Positions 35,261 through 47,902 of a stretch of DNA of 64,000 bases are shown in pieces. Source of the stretch: Ceratothoa steindachneri (lineage: Eukaryota > Arthropoda > Malacostraca > Isopoda > Cymothoidae); the NCBI GenBank assembly GCA_963969495.1, contig OZ018321.1:196891126-196955125 (forward strand), written 5' to 3'. Under the pieces are notes generated by a model. That model saw nothing but the letters and a program-made list of their open reading frames with translations, did no database searches and was not told the DNA's origin. The position numbers and the translations under genes are program-made. How positions within the stretch are numbered: position 1 is the stretch's first letter; each line of letters opens with the position of its first letter.

Positions 35261-36549
35261 TATCTTTAGACAGTTCCCTCCAAATGATATAAATTGAAAA
35301 AGATAAAGAAATAGATTGATTCATTGGTAGATAGATGGATAGAATCATAAGAAAAAAAGAAAAGTATAAATAGATAAACAAATTGATTGAGATACAAGAA
35401 TAACATATCAAAAGATACAGATGAATAAGTTGATAAATGCACGTAAAGTGATCCATAGTTGAATAAATACAGTTGTTTCATGCCTGCTTAAGGCACTTTC
35501 CATCCTGCATGATATTTTCTATCCTGCCACACTTACTTATTTTCAAAACTTCTTTTGAGTTTATTTCTGAAGACATTTATTTCCTCTACCTTAACACTTT
35601 TACCACCTCGGTCTAATATTCCTTCACTCCCAACCCTGGCAAAAAACAATCAAAAAGCACGCCCCCCTTCCTTGTGAAAGTTAATTTGGAACTTGCTCTC
35701 ATTTGTGCCTTTTGAATTCGACGAATTAAATTTTAAAGAGGCTCTGACCGCAAATACTTTATTCAACAAGTTTGAGCTTACGTAATAGAATAATTAATGA
35801 GTTTCAAGGATGTTTTCGGGTCATGGTGTTTACCTAGGATAATAGGTCTCAATCTCCTTCCATCCCCGTCCCCCCTCCCTGCCATCCCATTACATCGTGC
35901 ACCATGCATGAGGCAATACGGTTGATAAAATTTTATCCAACCAAATGTTGGTTCATGTAAAACAGCTTTTCCGGCAACTACTACTAAATTTACTACAGAA
36001 AATACCACAAATAGTAATGATAGTAGTAATAGTAATAACAGAGAATTTAATTGCACAGTCATCTGAATGATAATTACGCTCAGGAAAAAGAAAATAAGAT
36101 CCCGCCCGCTTGCACATTTATTTTATCGGTCTCACAAGGAAGAAATAAAGGGCGAATAAGCTCTGAATTTTTTTTCTGTGAGTAATTTATTTCCTTATTC
36201 ATCCGTAATTAAAGTAGGCTTCTGACCTTGGCTACGTAAATATTTTAGAATAAAAAGTTCATATACTCCAAAGTGTCCAGAAAACATGTATAGAATGTTT
36301 TAAAACCTATAACAGGTGAAGTTTTAAAGAGATTCAGACAGCTCGCGTAACCTAAAGAGATACGAAATCAAAATTAATAATATCCTTGCCTGCTTCCAGT
36401 AAATTCGGAAAGCGGAAGTGCACGCTTACCATTTGAGCAACGTAAATGAATACTAAGGTCATATTTTAAAGTTGAGAATATACCAAAAGTTAAAAAACAC
36501 TGAAGAGACAAATTTTAGAACTAATCCTTTAAATTGACTTACCATTTCA
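35261..36549. other. no recognised gene
   Basis: The minus-strand frame 35778-36062 (94 codons) starts with a signal-peptide-like MTVQLNSLLLLLLLSLLF, but the Leu run comes from a (TAG/TAA)n-type trinucleotide repeat and the rest has no known motif. The remainder is AT-rich and featureless. Confidence 0.45.
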
Positions 36550-37320
36550 TGAATCTCTGAGAAATTCAATTATCCGGTAATGTGCATGGTGTGTAAAAGC
36601 TAGCGAATGAACGTCAAAGGACATCAAGAGATGACAACACTTGTGATGAAGTGCTACAGGTATTCTATCGATGGTCAGAAAATTCTGTGAGACAATGCGC
36701 TTGCGAAAGAAGAATAAACAAGTAAAAGAGTCCACAGATTTCTGAAGAATGCTGAATGAAAATCTTACATCCCGAGATTATTATAGGAATTGAATTAGGC
36801 TGATCCGGATTGCAGAATCCAGTTTTGAGAATGGTTTCGAGTGTAAAAACAGTTGATGGACAATTTGTGTATAAAATTGCATTATCTCATGATGCTAAAT
36901 TTAAGTTTAATAGCAGAGCCAATCTTCATAATTCCACATACTGGTCACAAGAAAGCTCACACCTGAACATGAAAATTTCATGGGTATAAATAAGTGTCTC
37001 GTTGTTTTCTTCCAAAGAATTTCTTGGTTCACTTTTTCGATGCTGCAATTATCGGTAATAGCTATTTCAACATGCTTCAGGGAATAGGTTTTCCTGTAAT
37101 CTAAGATTTACATATGCGGATATGAAGATTTACTTTCAACAAGGTGGAGCACAAATTCATTACATTTTATGTAGATCTAAGAAATACCTTGATGAATCAT
37201 TTCATAATGGCTGGATCGGACGGCGAGGTTGTATCCTTTATCCATCACGCTCAACAGATTTGAACCCAATTGATTATGGGATTATTTGAAAAAGTATATG
37301 TAGAATAGAACTACATACCC
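36550..37320 (+). pseudogene. mariner-like transposase relic
   Basis: In shifting plus-strand frames: SHDAKFKFNSRANLHNSTYW followed by SQESSHLNM (the first Asp region of this group, usually DExxF), then MKIYFQQGGAQIHY, where the second catalytic Asp of FQQDGA has become Gly. Next come KKYLDESFHNGWIGRRG and YPSRSTDLNPIDYGII, which keeps the third Asp. The order and spacing are those of the mariner-type transposases with QQDGA and RWIGR boxes, as in the element at 12789 but clearly a different family. Stops are present throughout, and the HTH end is unrecognisable. Confidence 0.7.
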
Positions 37321-40300
37321 TGACCAATTAAAGAGCACATATGCATAAGCATTGATGTCAATAGCCGACAGTTCGAACACTTACTTGTTTTAAACAAATT
37401 AAACGATTTAATATTTCGATAATGTAAATTTTCCCTATAGAAAAATACTCAATTATATCTGAATTAAGTAGATAGATCTGCTTATCTTGTTTAAAAAAAA
37501 TTATAACAAATTATAACAAATGTTATCTATATTTAAGTGTTCGATTTTTCTATATTCGCTTTCATGTTGTGGAAAACAATGAAAGTTAAAATTAAACAAT
37601 TCTTAATAATTTAAGGAAAATGATAAACATGCTCTTTTTATCTTAATTAAATGTCTCCGTAGCTCTTAAGAAACCATTACTTTGGATATATAACTATCAT
37701 TTTTAATCTTTCTAATTGAAAGATAGAGATATAAAGTCAAATTGTTCTTTGCATTAAAAAGAGGAGGAAGTTCTTAAGAATTACTAACCCCAAGATTTAG
37801 AGATATATATTACATTAAAAAAGATAAAAATTTAATGTAAACAAATAAGCAATGATGCCTTGACCACACAATTTTCTAAATGGTACTCATTCTCATTGTA
37901 AAACGCGCCGTTAAATTATTGCCCCTAGATATCCTTCAGTAAAAGATAGAAAGAAAACGACAACTTACTGTTAATGGTTTCAAGGGTTCCTGATACGACG
38001 CTGTAAACCTGAATCAGAGTAAGCATAAGCCTGACCCCGGACTCAAGGCGAGAGCTAATTATTCGGTTCATTTCATCCTGTGGGGGAGTGTTTCCTTGAT
38101 CTTCAGCAACTACTCAGCAACCTTTTATGTCAGGTTACTTGGGCTTGTCATGAATTTAACTAGTTATAAGTTCAGTATTTGCGGTATGTTGTATTATATT
38201 ACGCACGATGTAAGTCCGTTTTTGTACTGCGTACTTATTATCTATGACTTTCACACTTATATTTGCACGTTAACTAGCGATGTACTTCGTATATTAGCGT
38301 ACACAGTGATAGAAGTACAAGACAATATTCTAGAGGTTTTGGGCTAGTACAATGGTGACATTCCAAAAAAACCGTTATACCATATATCCTTGTTCTGGTG
38401 CTCAAGCATATGTTGCCTTTGTATTATGGTGTTAGCGGTTTTTACCAGTGCTATTAATAAGATTTGCACTTGGTAGATGCAGGACACAGCCTGTGATAAC
38501 GAGTTTTCACCATCAGGTTGAACGTAGGTAGATATTCACTTAAAGTTGTTAATAAGAATGCCTGAAAGAAATAACAAAGGATGCATTTTATAAATTATAA
38601 ATGCAAAGATTGTATATAATAATTTGGATACCAAATTGGTATAACGTTTTATTTTTAAATACTCGTTGTATTATCACATCGAATAGAGATAAAAAATTTT
38701 CAGCTCTTTAACTTTTTTCTTACCTATGAAATTTATATGTCAATTAAATCGTTCAAATCTATATTTTTCCTAAGAACTACAAAACATATTGTCATCTAAT
38801 CACTCCTTAACTCTAATTACACCATCCCTAAATCATATGCAAAGAGCTTATCTTTCAACACATCGATATTTGCTTAATATTTAAGTTTGCCGAATATAGG
38901 ATAACTATTAAATAACACAAACTTTAGCAGAAAAGTATCAAATAAATCAGGAGTTATTCGTAATTTGCTTCAGATCATTGGCTTTCATTAAACAACTTTC
39001 GAGGCAATATAATTATTGCTTCCAAGTCAAGTGAAAACGCACTGATATTGAAGCAAAACTCGTCGCCGCCATGTAACGCAAAACATGACCTACTTCCACA
39101 AGAGCACACAGAGAACTGATCATTTTCCGGACGAGCAAACGTTCTAGATGCTTGTTGAATTCAATTCAATATTGGAGTTTACAAAGCAATTTTAGTGATG
39201 AGATGGATACATGAATAGTGTTAGTAAATTCTAGATAATCAAAAAAATATGGCAATGCTACGTAAAATGTTTAGAGGAAAAGACAGAAAAAAACGCTTAA
39301 AAACGCAACGAAAGAGAGAGGTGTGCGTTCTCTCTAAGCCACAACACGTTCAGTTTGTCCCTCCTACCTTCAATAACTCCAGGAGGACCTGAATCCATAT
39401 ACATTCAAACATTTTTAACTTTCAACTTCTTTATCCCTTTATTTACAGATCTCCCTTAGAAATTTCCCGGTGGTACTGCCTCGTTGACTTTACAATTTAA
39501 ATTAAAAGTAAAAGTTTTTGATCTACTGCATATACTGTATGTAGATGTACACAAAAATGTGTGTATACATGGCACCTTGCATGTAAAAGGAAGTAAAAAT
39601 CAACGGAACATTGAAACTGATGGGCAAGTATTTCTCTCCTTTAAACTTGTAAAAAGTTAATTTGCAACGGGATTTCTCTTACTCTTCGAACTTGGGATTT
39701 GTGTAATTTATTCGATATACTTTTATAACACTGGGTTTATTTTTAGTTTCTTTCTCATAAAAGAGTAATTAATAAATAATATAAAAGTTAATAAAAAGGT
39801 GAGAAATATTTAGTAGAATGGAAATTACCAATATGTGAATTACCATAAAATAAAGAGCCCCATTTCGCGAGGAGTCCCAAGGATAAATAAAATTACGATG
39901 ATGTATATACAGAAGTGGTTTGGTAGATAGAAAGGTAGAAACAGTATTGTGAAAAAAGTCTCAATTTTAGCCACATGACCTATCCTATGGCATGTATAAT
40001 GAGGTAGTGAATTAATGTATCATTCTTGTAGAAACAACCGATTAAATGAGGCCACAATTCGAGTCAAATCAACTATGTGGATTTTAACACAAACGACAAA
40101 TATCGGTTGAGGTATTTTAGGATACATGATGCTTTAGTTATTAACCTAAAATTCCTTCCTTAAATTTCACTTTACAACAATGAAAATAAAAAAAAACAGA
40201 AATGAGAATAAACTTTTCTAGGGGTATTTTTGCGTAAACCACGAATATAACATCGGTCTCTTTCTGACACCCTCCAGTTTCTCCTAAATTAGCATTGTAC

Positions 40301-40463
40301 ATAAGTTAAACACACTGATGGGTCCAAATCGGTGGTAAATCTTACGTAACGCTTTATAATTTTGTAAATTACTATAAATGCTCCCTTTTTTACTTTTTTA
40401 TTTAATATTTGGTGTTGTTACTATGAATATTATATTTCACATACTACGGTGTTTTTTCTTTAC
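37321..40463. other. 3.1 kb with no recognised gene
   Basis: AT-rich with stops in all frames. The 83-codon frame at 38096-38347 has hydrophobic stretches but no known domain. No RNA gene or mobile-element end was recognised. Confidence 0.5.
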
Positions 40464-40465
40464 AG
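40464..40465 (+). promoter_or_regulatory. splice-acceptor-like AG upstream of family copy 2
   Basis: The tract GTTTTTTCTTTACAG ends 14 bases before the ATG at 40480, at the same relative place as in copies 1 and 3. Confidence 0.5.
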
Positions 40466-40479
40466 AAGACACAGCTAAA

Positions 40480-41755
40480 ATGACTAGAGAATTCAAAATT
40501 TCAGGAAATTTTCTGTTTTATTTGTGGATCAGTTACATTAAGACAATACAAGAGACAGTTGACTAAACCTTTAAAAAAACTTTATTAACTGTACTTTGGA
40601 TGTAAAGTGGGTGACCAGAAAAAAGTCTGGGCAGCCCACATATGTTGTGTCAGGTGTACAAGTTCCTTTTCTGCCTGGCTTCATGTTTTGGCATAACAAT
40701 AGTCTGGTGGGAGCCAAAGGACTATTCAACGGATTGATACTTATGCGTAACAGATATTAAAGGTTAGTATTCAATGTGTTTTATTTCCTGGTCTTTAATA
40801 TACTTCCAACAGTTGTATAAATTAAAAAGATCAAAATACATACTATGTACAACTTCCATTTGGTCTGCAAGTGGTCACAACCAGTAATATCCATTTTTAG
40901 TCTAATTTTATTTTAGTTCACTGCAGATCGCAACAGAGAAGGCAAGAAATCTATCATGTATTCAGATCTTCAATCTGCTATTCACTTAGTCTGACATTCA
41001 AGTGTTATACCTGTACCACAGCTGCCCTCTGAACTACCAATCGATGACACCAGCAACTCAGCCGATTCCGAATCTCAAGATACACCATATGTGGCACAGA
41101 TTGAATCTGACAAGTAATCACACCTCATCACCCAACTGTTACTCAATGTCATAGTTCGTGATCTAACACATCCTAAGCAACAGAGTAAGCTCCTGGCCTC
41201 ACGTCTGCAACAATGAAACCTGTTAGATGAACATGCTTGAATTACAGTATATAGGAAGCCTTCTGCAGATCTACAGCAATTCTTCAGTTTTGAAAACAAC
41301 TTGACTTATTATAATAATATCAGAGGCTTATTCAATGCCATTTAGCTGACCTATGAACTAAATTATTGAAGGTTATTCATAGATGCATTCCTTTACAACA
41401 TGAAAGCGGTTCCGTTGCGCATTGGAAACACCAAGCCGTCATTTCTAGTTGTTCACTCAGTCATTTTAAGAGAGAAATATGAAAACCTTGCTTTTATTCT
41501 AGAGAGCATAAGTTACAATGTGCATGCGTGGCTATATTGTGTCGACTTAAAAGTTGTAGCCCAACTTAATAGGCTACAAACTCGATACACCAAGTTAATG
41601 TGCTTCCTTTTCGAGTGGGACAGTAGGGCGAGATCAGAACATTATGTACGCTCAGAATGGTCAGCTTGGGAAACTATAACGCCTGGATACCATAATCTAA
41701 TTCATGAGCTACTAGTTAAGAAGGAAAAATCATTTTGCCTTCACTGCATATAAAA
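40480..41755 (+). pseudogene. copy 2 of the unnamed three-copy family (broken, with an intron)
   Basis: Starts MTREFKISGN, and continues through a decayed N-terminal domain (YIKTIQETVD, then VGDQKKVWAAHICCVRC) to IVWWEPKDYSTD and CVTDIKG. A 154-bp interruption with GT...AG ends follows. The second part gives TADRNREGKKSIMYSDLQSA, an acidic Ser-rich linker, LLNVIVRDLTHPKQQSKLLA, SADLQQFFSFENNLTYYNNI, RLFIDAF, NMKAVPLRIGN, VVHSVILREKYENLAFILES, YCVDLKVV and CFLFEWDSRAR, reaching a KEKSFCL block. In another frame ILPSLHIKLAL corresponds to the PPLHxKLGL block of copy 1. Homology fades after about 41900, so the C-terminal RFHQD block is missing. This copy alone keeps the FID motif, 54 residues before the CVDLK Asp. 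The 117-codon frame 41400-41753 is one uninterrupted part of it. Confidence 0.75.
40763..40916 (+). other. probable 154-bp intron in family copy 2
   Basis: The interruption lies between VTDIKG and the following NRxG/KKxxxY block, which are adjacent in copy 1. It starts GTTAGT and ends TTTTATTTTAG, both acceptable splice signals, and is AT-rich inside with no frame. An insertion that happens to have such ends is the alternative. Confidence 0.65.
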
Positions 41756-41909
41756 CTAGCCCTAATACATTATATAATGCTAACAAACATGCTGATTTAT
41801 TATATATTCATGAATTGATTACAATGGACATATTTAATCTGACTTTGGGAGCGAAAGACATTTGTGGTATCATGGAAATCGGTATCAATTGCATTATTAA
41901 TAAATCACC

Positions 41910-44900
41910 AATTTACCTGTAAATGTTAAGCAATGGGAAATCTTTGTTATCAAATTCAAATTCAGCACCCTCAACTTCATAGTAAAATGCACATGTTATC
42001 TGTGTTTTTCTCTTGAAGCTGAAGTTTTTTGAAAAGTGTTATCAAAGAAGATAGGGACGAAAAAGGTGAAAATAGCGCGTTCACTGAATGAATTATTCAT
42101 GTCTATGTGTAATATGAAGATGAATTTCGGAATTCTCATAAATTCATTAAAAAAAATGTTCATGAGAGTTAAATATGTATGAATTAGAACATGTTTTAAT
42201 ATTGAATAAATTTCTTCGTGTACTGGTTCGAAGATACCACTTGTTCTATTTAGAGAGAAATTGATTAACTCTATGATATCAGACAAAGTATTTGATTTTT
42301 AAAAATATTCTATGATTTTTTGACATGCTGAAGCAATTTGAAAATATAATCCTATATTTTTTATGAACATATGTGCAAAGGAGTCAATGAATGTTAATCA
42401 GAGGGATTGACGTTTCAACCTGTATTAAATTTGCCGAAGTACTTGCAAGTGGTAAATTTGTCAATGACTAAGGTTATTGAAGTGAACACAATGTAAATTA
42501 TCAACATTTGGCACCTCATCTTCTGTTAATAGGCTAAGAATTTGTGAAATATGTAACGTCGATAAGAGTGATAATATAATGTATAATTTATGTAAATATA
42601 TCCCTTCATCCTTTACATAAATGAATATGGTCAAAAAGTGCGATTAAAATGCTGAAAACATCCATGATTTTATACTTAATTAAATAATTTATAAACATTG
42701 AGAACATATTTGCGCACCGATCGAAAAATTACTGACATATTACAAATCTCTTGTCATAATGAGGTGAGACTTTCAACAAATATATATGCTATTCTCATGT
42801 AGGGCGAACCATGGTTTGATTAATTTAAAATAGGTTGTATTTTTCTTAGCATAACATATCCAAATGGAGACTGTGTTACTATGAAAAGGAAATTTAAACG
42901 TTTTTATATGAGAACTTAGAGCGAGACTTTATGCGTGTAATTTCTTAGATTTCTTTTATTGTGATTTCAGATAGGCTTCTTCTCCCCCAAAGGTTGTGAC
43001 TCCCCAACTTTCCTTATTTTTGTGTATGTTGCTTTCTCCTTTCCTACATGCAATATAGAAGTAAATCTTAGTAGAGTTTCATGGTTTATAGGTTATTTAA
43101 GTTGAAACTATTTACATGTTTGAAAGAAAACGCTAATACTCTCAGCTACGTACCTGGTTTCTTTCTCTTGTTTATGTACGTAATAATGAGACATCTAGAA
43201 TTTTGGCATCAGCTTATATAGATGTAAAACAGGAAAAAAAGATTCAAGTGGGCACTAAATTTGATCCAACCACTTACATGATATATACAAACTTAGGATA
43301 CTGGGTGTAAAAGGGGGTTAAGAATCATGACATAAAATCGGTTAAATAAATAGAAAAATATGAATTTTAACTTAGAGGCCTTGTAAGAAAGCACTTTATG
43401 GTAGATCAAGAACCAAAATGCCACAAGGTAAAGCTTGCGTCATGGAAATTTGAAACAGAAATTGTGGGAAATACTTTTGCTGTCTCAAAGTTTGGGGATT
43501 TTTCAAATATTTTGGAAGTCTTTGTAACCAACTTTTACGTGACTTTGATATAAAATCGCAAGATAAAATGGCTTTTTCCTGTCTTATTTTTGTTTGTGTA
43601 TTGGCTATCTTTGTGTACGTGATGGTAATGTGTTTAGATCTTAAGATTGCGTGCAATATGCGTTTGCTGCATGCCTGCTGTATGGTGTATGTACATTATT
43701 ATAATTTTCGAGGTTCTCTATTTGCTCTCTTTGAATGACGCGAAAGACTTTGCTTTCATTAAGCATCTTAGATTTAAAACAGATTGTTTCCCTTCCACTG
43801 TCTATTGTTATTCTGACTATATATCTTCCATACTTTCACTTCGATTAACAGCAATCATTTAGTTTATAAATCTCCTTGCAATTTTCTTTAAGGGGGAGAT
43901 GTTCTCGTTCATTTTTATTTTAAAATAACCACGCTCAAATATCGAATAAAAATAAATAGTATTTAAACGACACTTTAAAATTGAATGAGAAAATAATTAT
44001 TACTCATTAATTGAAAATTTAGACACGTTTCAAAAAACGATTTAAACAAGAAAAAAGAGGCCACCTGAAACCTAAATGAATCATTAAAAAAAACTTAAAA
44101 ACAACAAAAGCCAAGTGTATATATACCCTTAAGTTGTGGTTAGGGGGTGGATTTTACCACCGGATTGCAACGCGTGAAGCATAATTTAGAGGTAACTAAT
44201 AGTTTTCAAGTAGCGCCAGGCACCTATTACCCATTGCAACAGCCTTCGAGAGGAATATGGGCCTTTGAAAGAAAGGTCAGTACTGTTCACTACTTCGCCA
44301 TTGATAATATTCACATAAACATACATACATATTGATATAATGGCAAAGAGAAAATAGCAGATATTGCGAAAGGGTTAATGTAAGGTGAGAAATGAGCCTA
44401 CAAGTTAGATAATTGTATTTTACTTCAAATTAGATATTCAATCACTCATCTGAACCTATAACAAACATCACTGCAACCCAATTCACCATATCTATTCATC
44501 ATTATCTGTTTTTATTAAGAGACAGATATGAGTTACCTGAAATCATTCTACACTTCTTTACAGGATAATTCATTTGCATTTTAATTTCACTTTAGTACTA
44601 TGCTTGAGTAAAGTCTATTGACTCATTCCCGAAGCTCACCGTTCTGATGATCGCCAGGAAGGCACTTTTTAATACCCCACGCCTGATGATTCGTTTAAAA
44701 GCTATTTCTTATTAAGTCATTTTATTAAATCTGTTTAAAAGTATTGAAGCCATTAGGTTGAAACAGACTCTGAAAAATCCGCATCACAAACCACTTTCTC
44801 ACCATCCTTTACTATGTCCTCCTCGTCCTCGAGTGAATGTATTTATGTAAAAAAGTTTTTTTTAAGTCATAGCCAGACTAAAAAGTCAACTACGTTTATT

Positions 44901-45604
44901 TTCAGCTCTCTCCATAAAATGGAATGTTAAATATCAATTTCTTGGATCGCGATATCAATAGCGATAGTAAAGCAACTTAAATGGCTTCTTTCGACGTTGT
45001 CTTACATTAATATAACTACAAAAGATTCGAATTATTTTATAATCTTTTATTTTTGTTGTTTCACAATATTTTTCACAGGAGAAAGGGAAATAACTCTTTG
45101 ACTGTAGATCTTCCTTTAGACTAGATGAGTTTCGGAAGTTTCCTCCTGAGATAAAACAAGTTATTCCACTTCAAGCATTTTATTTCCTGTCGTAGCAGTT
45201 TTATTATGACCACAACAACCTTCCTTTCGAACAATCAAACCAGTAGTTTCTGTCTTTGTAGTCAATTTATAAAGACGTCTACTAGTGCAATTACTATCTT
45301 GAAAGTTACGAAAGTTCTATTTCCATTCCAACCTTTATCTTTAAAATATGATTCTATTATAAACTTAGCATTTAAACTTAGGAGAATTGTAATAATGAGT
45401 ATAATAACACAACATATAAGTTTAAAGTTTAAATAATGAGAGCCAAATAGTCTATTTTTTTAAATTTTAGCAATACTAAAATACTCATATTGTTAAAATA
45501 ATACATATAACTTGTGGTAACGAAATTTCATTGATATCCAATTATGTACATTTGAATTAGTTATTCGTGTTTGAATTTCTGATGTTTAGAGCTCAATTCA
45601 ATTT
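41910..45604. other. 3.7 kb with no recognised gene
   Basis: AT-rich. The frames at 43396-43656 (-), 43647-43862 (+), 44147-44335 (+) and 45206-45436 (+) show no familiar motif, and none is preceded by anything that would support a gene call. Confidence 0.5.
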
Positions 45605-45639
45605 TATTAATATATACAGCCAATTGATATCCAGTTAAT

Positions 45640-46620
45640 ATTTACAATCATGTTTCTTGTTTGTCGAGATTGCTTTACTTCGATTTGGTAAGCTGGAAAA
45701 CAAATTTGCGAGGATATCTTGACTAATATTTCTCCATTTTCGTTCAATAAGCACTTACAACTGTTTACAATTGGATGGCTTCTATTTATAAACCGCCAGT
45801 TTTATTATCGTCCACAAACTTTCTTTTGCGTTCAAACCTGGCAAATTTCTCGTTCAAGGTTTCAAAAGTTATTTTCATTCAAGAACTTTGTTATTGCTTT
45901 CGTTTGGTGACAAATTGCTCAATCATCTCAAAAAATAGTTATCAATACCAAATTGGTCGCAAATTCTAGGAAAAGGATGTTGATGTAACAAATCTTGCTA
46001 CCATTTTGAGTTCAAGGCAATAATTTGGGGCAGAATTGTTAGTGCTACAGTTTCCTTAGATGAAAAGCATCTCCAGACATGCTGAGTTTCCAAATGCTTC
46101 ACATTGGGCACGAAAAGGACGCAAGAAACTGTTCCCCTTTTCTTTTCCTAACGAACGATTTCCCAGAAGCTAAAACCAACAGAAAGGGAGCTTTATCTGA
46201 AAATATCACTTTGCCCCTGACGTTAACAATTCATTCTTTATATTTCCTATAAAAATTGAGCCATTCCTTAAGTTTTTTCGTGGCCAGATGAGGCTTCTCC
46301 GCATCTTCCTCGGCTCGAGACCTTTGTCTAAAGTTCTGCGCTTCACTGTGCCCACAAGGTGGTCACACCTGCTCTTTTAAATCTTAAGTAGGCTTAGAAC
46401 TGAAGGCAAGACAATTCTTGAGCTAGGACGTTACCAGCAGGTGAAATTCTAGTTCATCTAAAGCAATTTGATGACCTGAATACTTCTTCACAAAACTCTG
46501 GTTATACTAACCAGAGTTTTTTTTAGCAACTATCCCCTTTCATTTTAGGCCATTTTTCTTCAAACCAACTATGGTTGCACGCTTTTCATTTGTAAAGAGA
46601 CATATCTTGAATTGAAATAG
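45640..46620 (-). pseudogene. Tc1-like transposase, broken
   Basis: Read leftwards in shifting frames: RRCGEASSGHEKT, VIFSDKAPFLLVSASGKSFV (FSDE region around the first catalytic Asp), RKRKGNSFLASFSCPM, SGDAFHLRKL, then QFCPKLLP-like residues. Near the C terminus come LPGLNAKESLWTIIKLAVY (SPDLNPIENLW region, with the Asp-Pro changed), CKQLVLIERKWRNISQDILA and NLFSSLPNRSKAISTNKK, ending in CKY and a stop at about 45640. This is the full order of a Tc1 transposase from the first Asp to the end, with multiple lesions. The second Asp region is not preserved well enough to see. Confidence 0.7.
46492..46520. repeat. 13-bp hairpin with a 3-base loop and a T-run
   Basis: Arms AAAACTCTGGTTA and its exact complement around TAC, followed by T8. 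It looks like a bacterial terminator, but in this eukaryotic setting that is probably coincidence. It lies inside the Tc1-like element. Confidence 0.85.
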
Positions 46621-47070
46621 ATTTCAACATTTATTTTTAGAAAAACGAATTATGAATTGAATTATAATTGCACAACATCATTTATTCAACTGATACTTGT
46701 CATCATTTTACCCTTTTGATGAAATAACAAAGCTCTACGGACTGAAACTCACCTCCTACACGAGCAGAACCAAAGCGGGATTTAGGATTTAGCGAAACAT
46801 GGTCAGTTTTCTCTTATTATTTTTGAAATGTTAAATTGAAAAAATATGTAATTATTTAAATATTATAATAATTAATCCTAATATATTTAATTTAAAAAGA
46901 ATATACGAGTCTCAAAACATTTAGCTATGGCTATATAAATATATATATAAGAAACAGCAATTGCAAAAAATCGCGCAGAGAAAATGAAAAGAGGATTTCA
47001 AGTACTTTCGAACTTTATCCAATTCATTCTCAATAAATACATAAAGAATTACTTTAAACAATGGTATAAA

Positions 47071-47902
47071 CAGGGTGACCCCCCATAAGAAATGGGCTTC
47101 ATTTCTTAATTTTCAACCAGGATTGAATGAACCTTTAGTGATAACTAGTTTATTATGTTTAAAAACATCATATCAAAACATGAGAGTCTTTGGACTTTTC
47201 TTCTTTCTTCTTGAGCAAGTATTCGAGATGACCTCCATTTAGTTCTGTGCATTTCTTAAGGTGTCGCAAAAAGTTCTCCATGACGACCTTACAAACCGAC
47301 CGACTAATGGCTCTGATCTCCTCCCTGATGGCTTGCTTGAGTTCTGTGATGGTCCTGGGGTCCCTGCCTACACTCTGTCTTGAAGATAGCCTCAGAGGAA
47401 GAAACTTGGCGGGCTAAGGTCTGTGCTGTGAGTTGTCTACTCAAAATCAGTCTTGAGAATGATCACACAGCCACCAAAGTTGTCTTTCAGCTAATCTCTG
47501 GAGAGATTTGAGGTGTGATAGCTTGCTCCATCTTGCTGGAACCAGAACTTTCCCCAAAGTGAGGGTAACAGGCTCTGGAGCTCCCTCTTGAATGTTTTGA
47601 TGAGCTCAACATAACGATCCTTGGTGACTGCTACTGTCGCGCTAGATTCCTCGTAGAAGAATTGTTCGATGATGCCTCTGGCTGAGAATGCAGTCCATCC
47701 CGTGCACTTAGAGGAGTGTAGGAGCTTGATGGCTATCTCATTTGGTCTGGAGTTTCCCGGATGACATTTAGCTTCGAGTTTACCTTTTTATTCAAGATGT
47801 AAGTAAGCTTTATCTGAGGTCCAAAGAGGTTAAGAAAAGTTGGGGTCTCCAGAATCTTCTCAAGTACCGTGACTGCCATAGTCTTTCTCTTGTCCTTGTC
47901 TA
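47071..47902 (-). pseudogene. mariner-like transposase relic, truncated at its 5' side
   Basis: The left end reads CAGGGTGACCCCCC, a plausible transposon terminus. Minus-strand frames give CTGWTAFSARGIIEQFFYEE, TKDRYVELIKTFKRELQSL, FWFQQDGASYHTSNLS (second Asp), then FGGCVIILKTDFE, a decayed SPPSFF block, RTITELKQAI-like residues and a final LRHLKKCTELNGGHLEYLL. That is the C-terminal half of a mariner-type transposase of the QQDGA group. The N-terminal half is missing. At about 47903 the sequence changes abruptly into the 3' part of an unrelated mariner (see 47903-48213), so this junction is a breakpoint. Confidence 0.75.

Larger units (their letters stand above)
45605..46950 (-). mobile_element. 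Tc1-like element, longer copy
   Basis: Homologous end to end with the shorter element at 34568-35260: left end ACAGCCAATTGATATCC, right part ATCATTTTACCC and CTACACGAGCAGAACC. The middle holds a transposase missing from the short copy. No clear terminal inverted repeat was fixed, so the boundaries are approximate. A 13-bp hairpin (46492-46520) lies inside. Confidence 0.65.

Noticed and set aside
46492..46530. Rho-independent terminator (hairpin plus T-run)
   Set aside because: The sequence context is eukaryotic and lies within a Tc1-like element. The resemblance is treated as coincidence and only the hairpin is listed.
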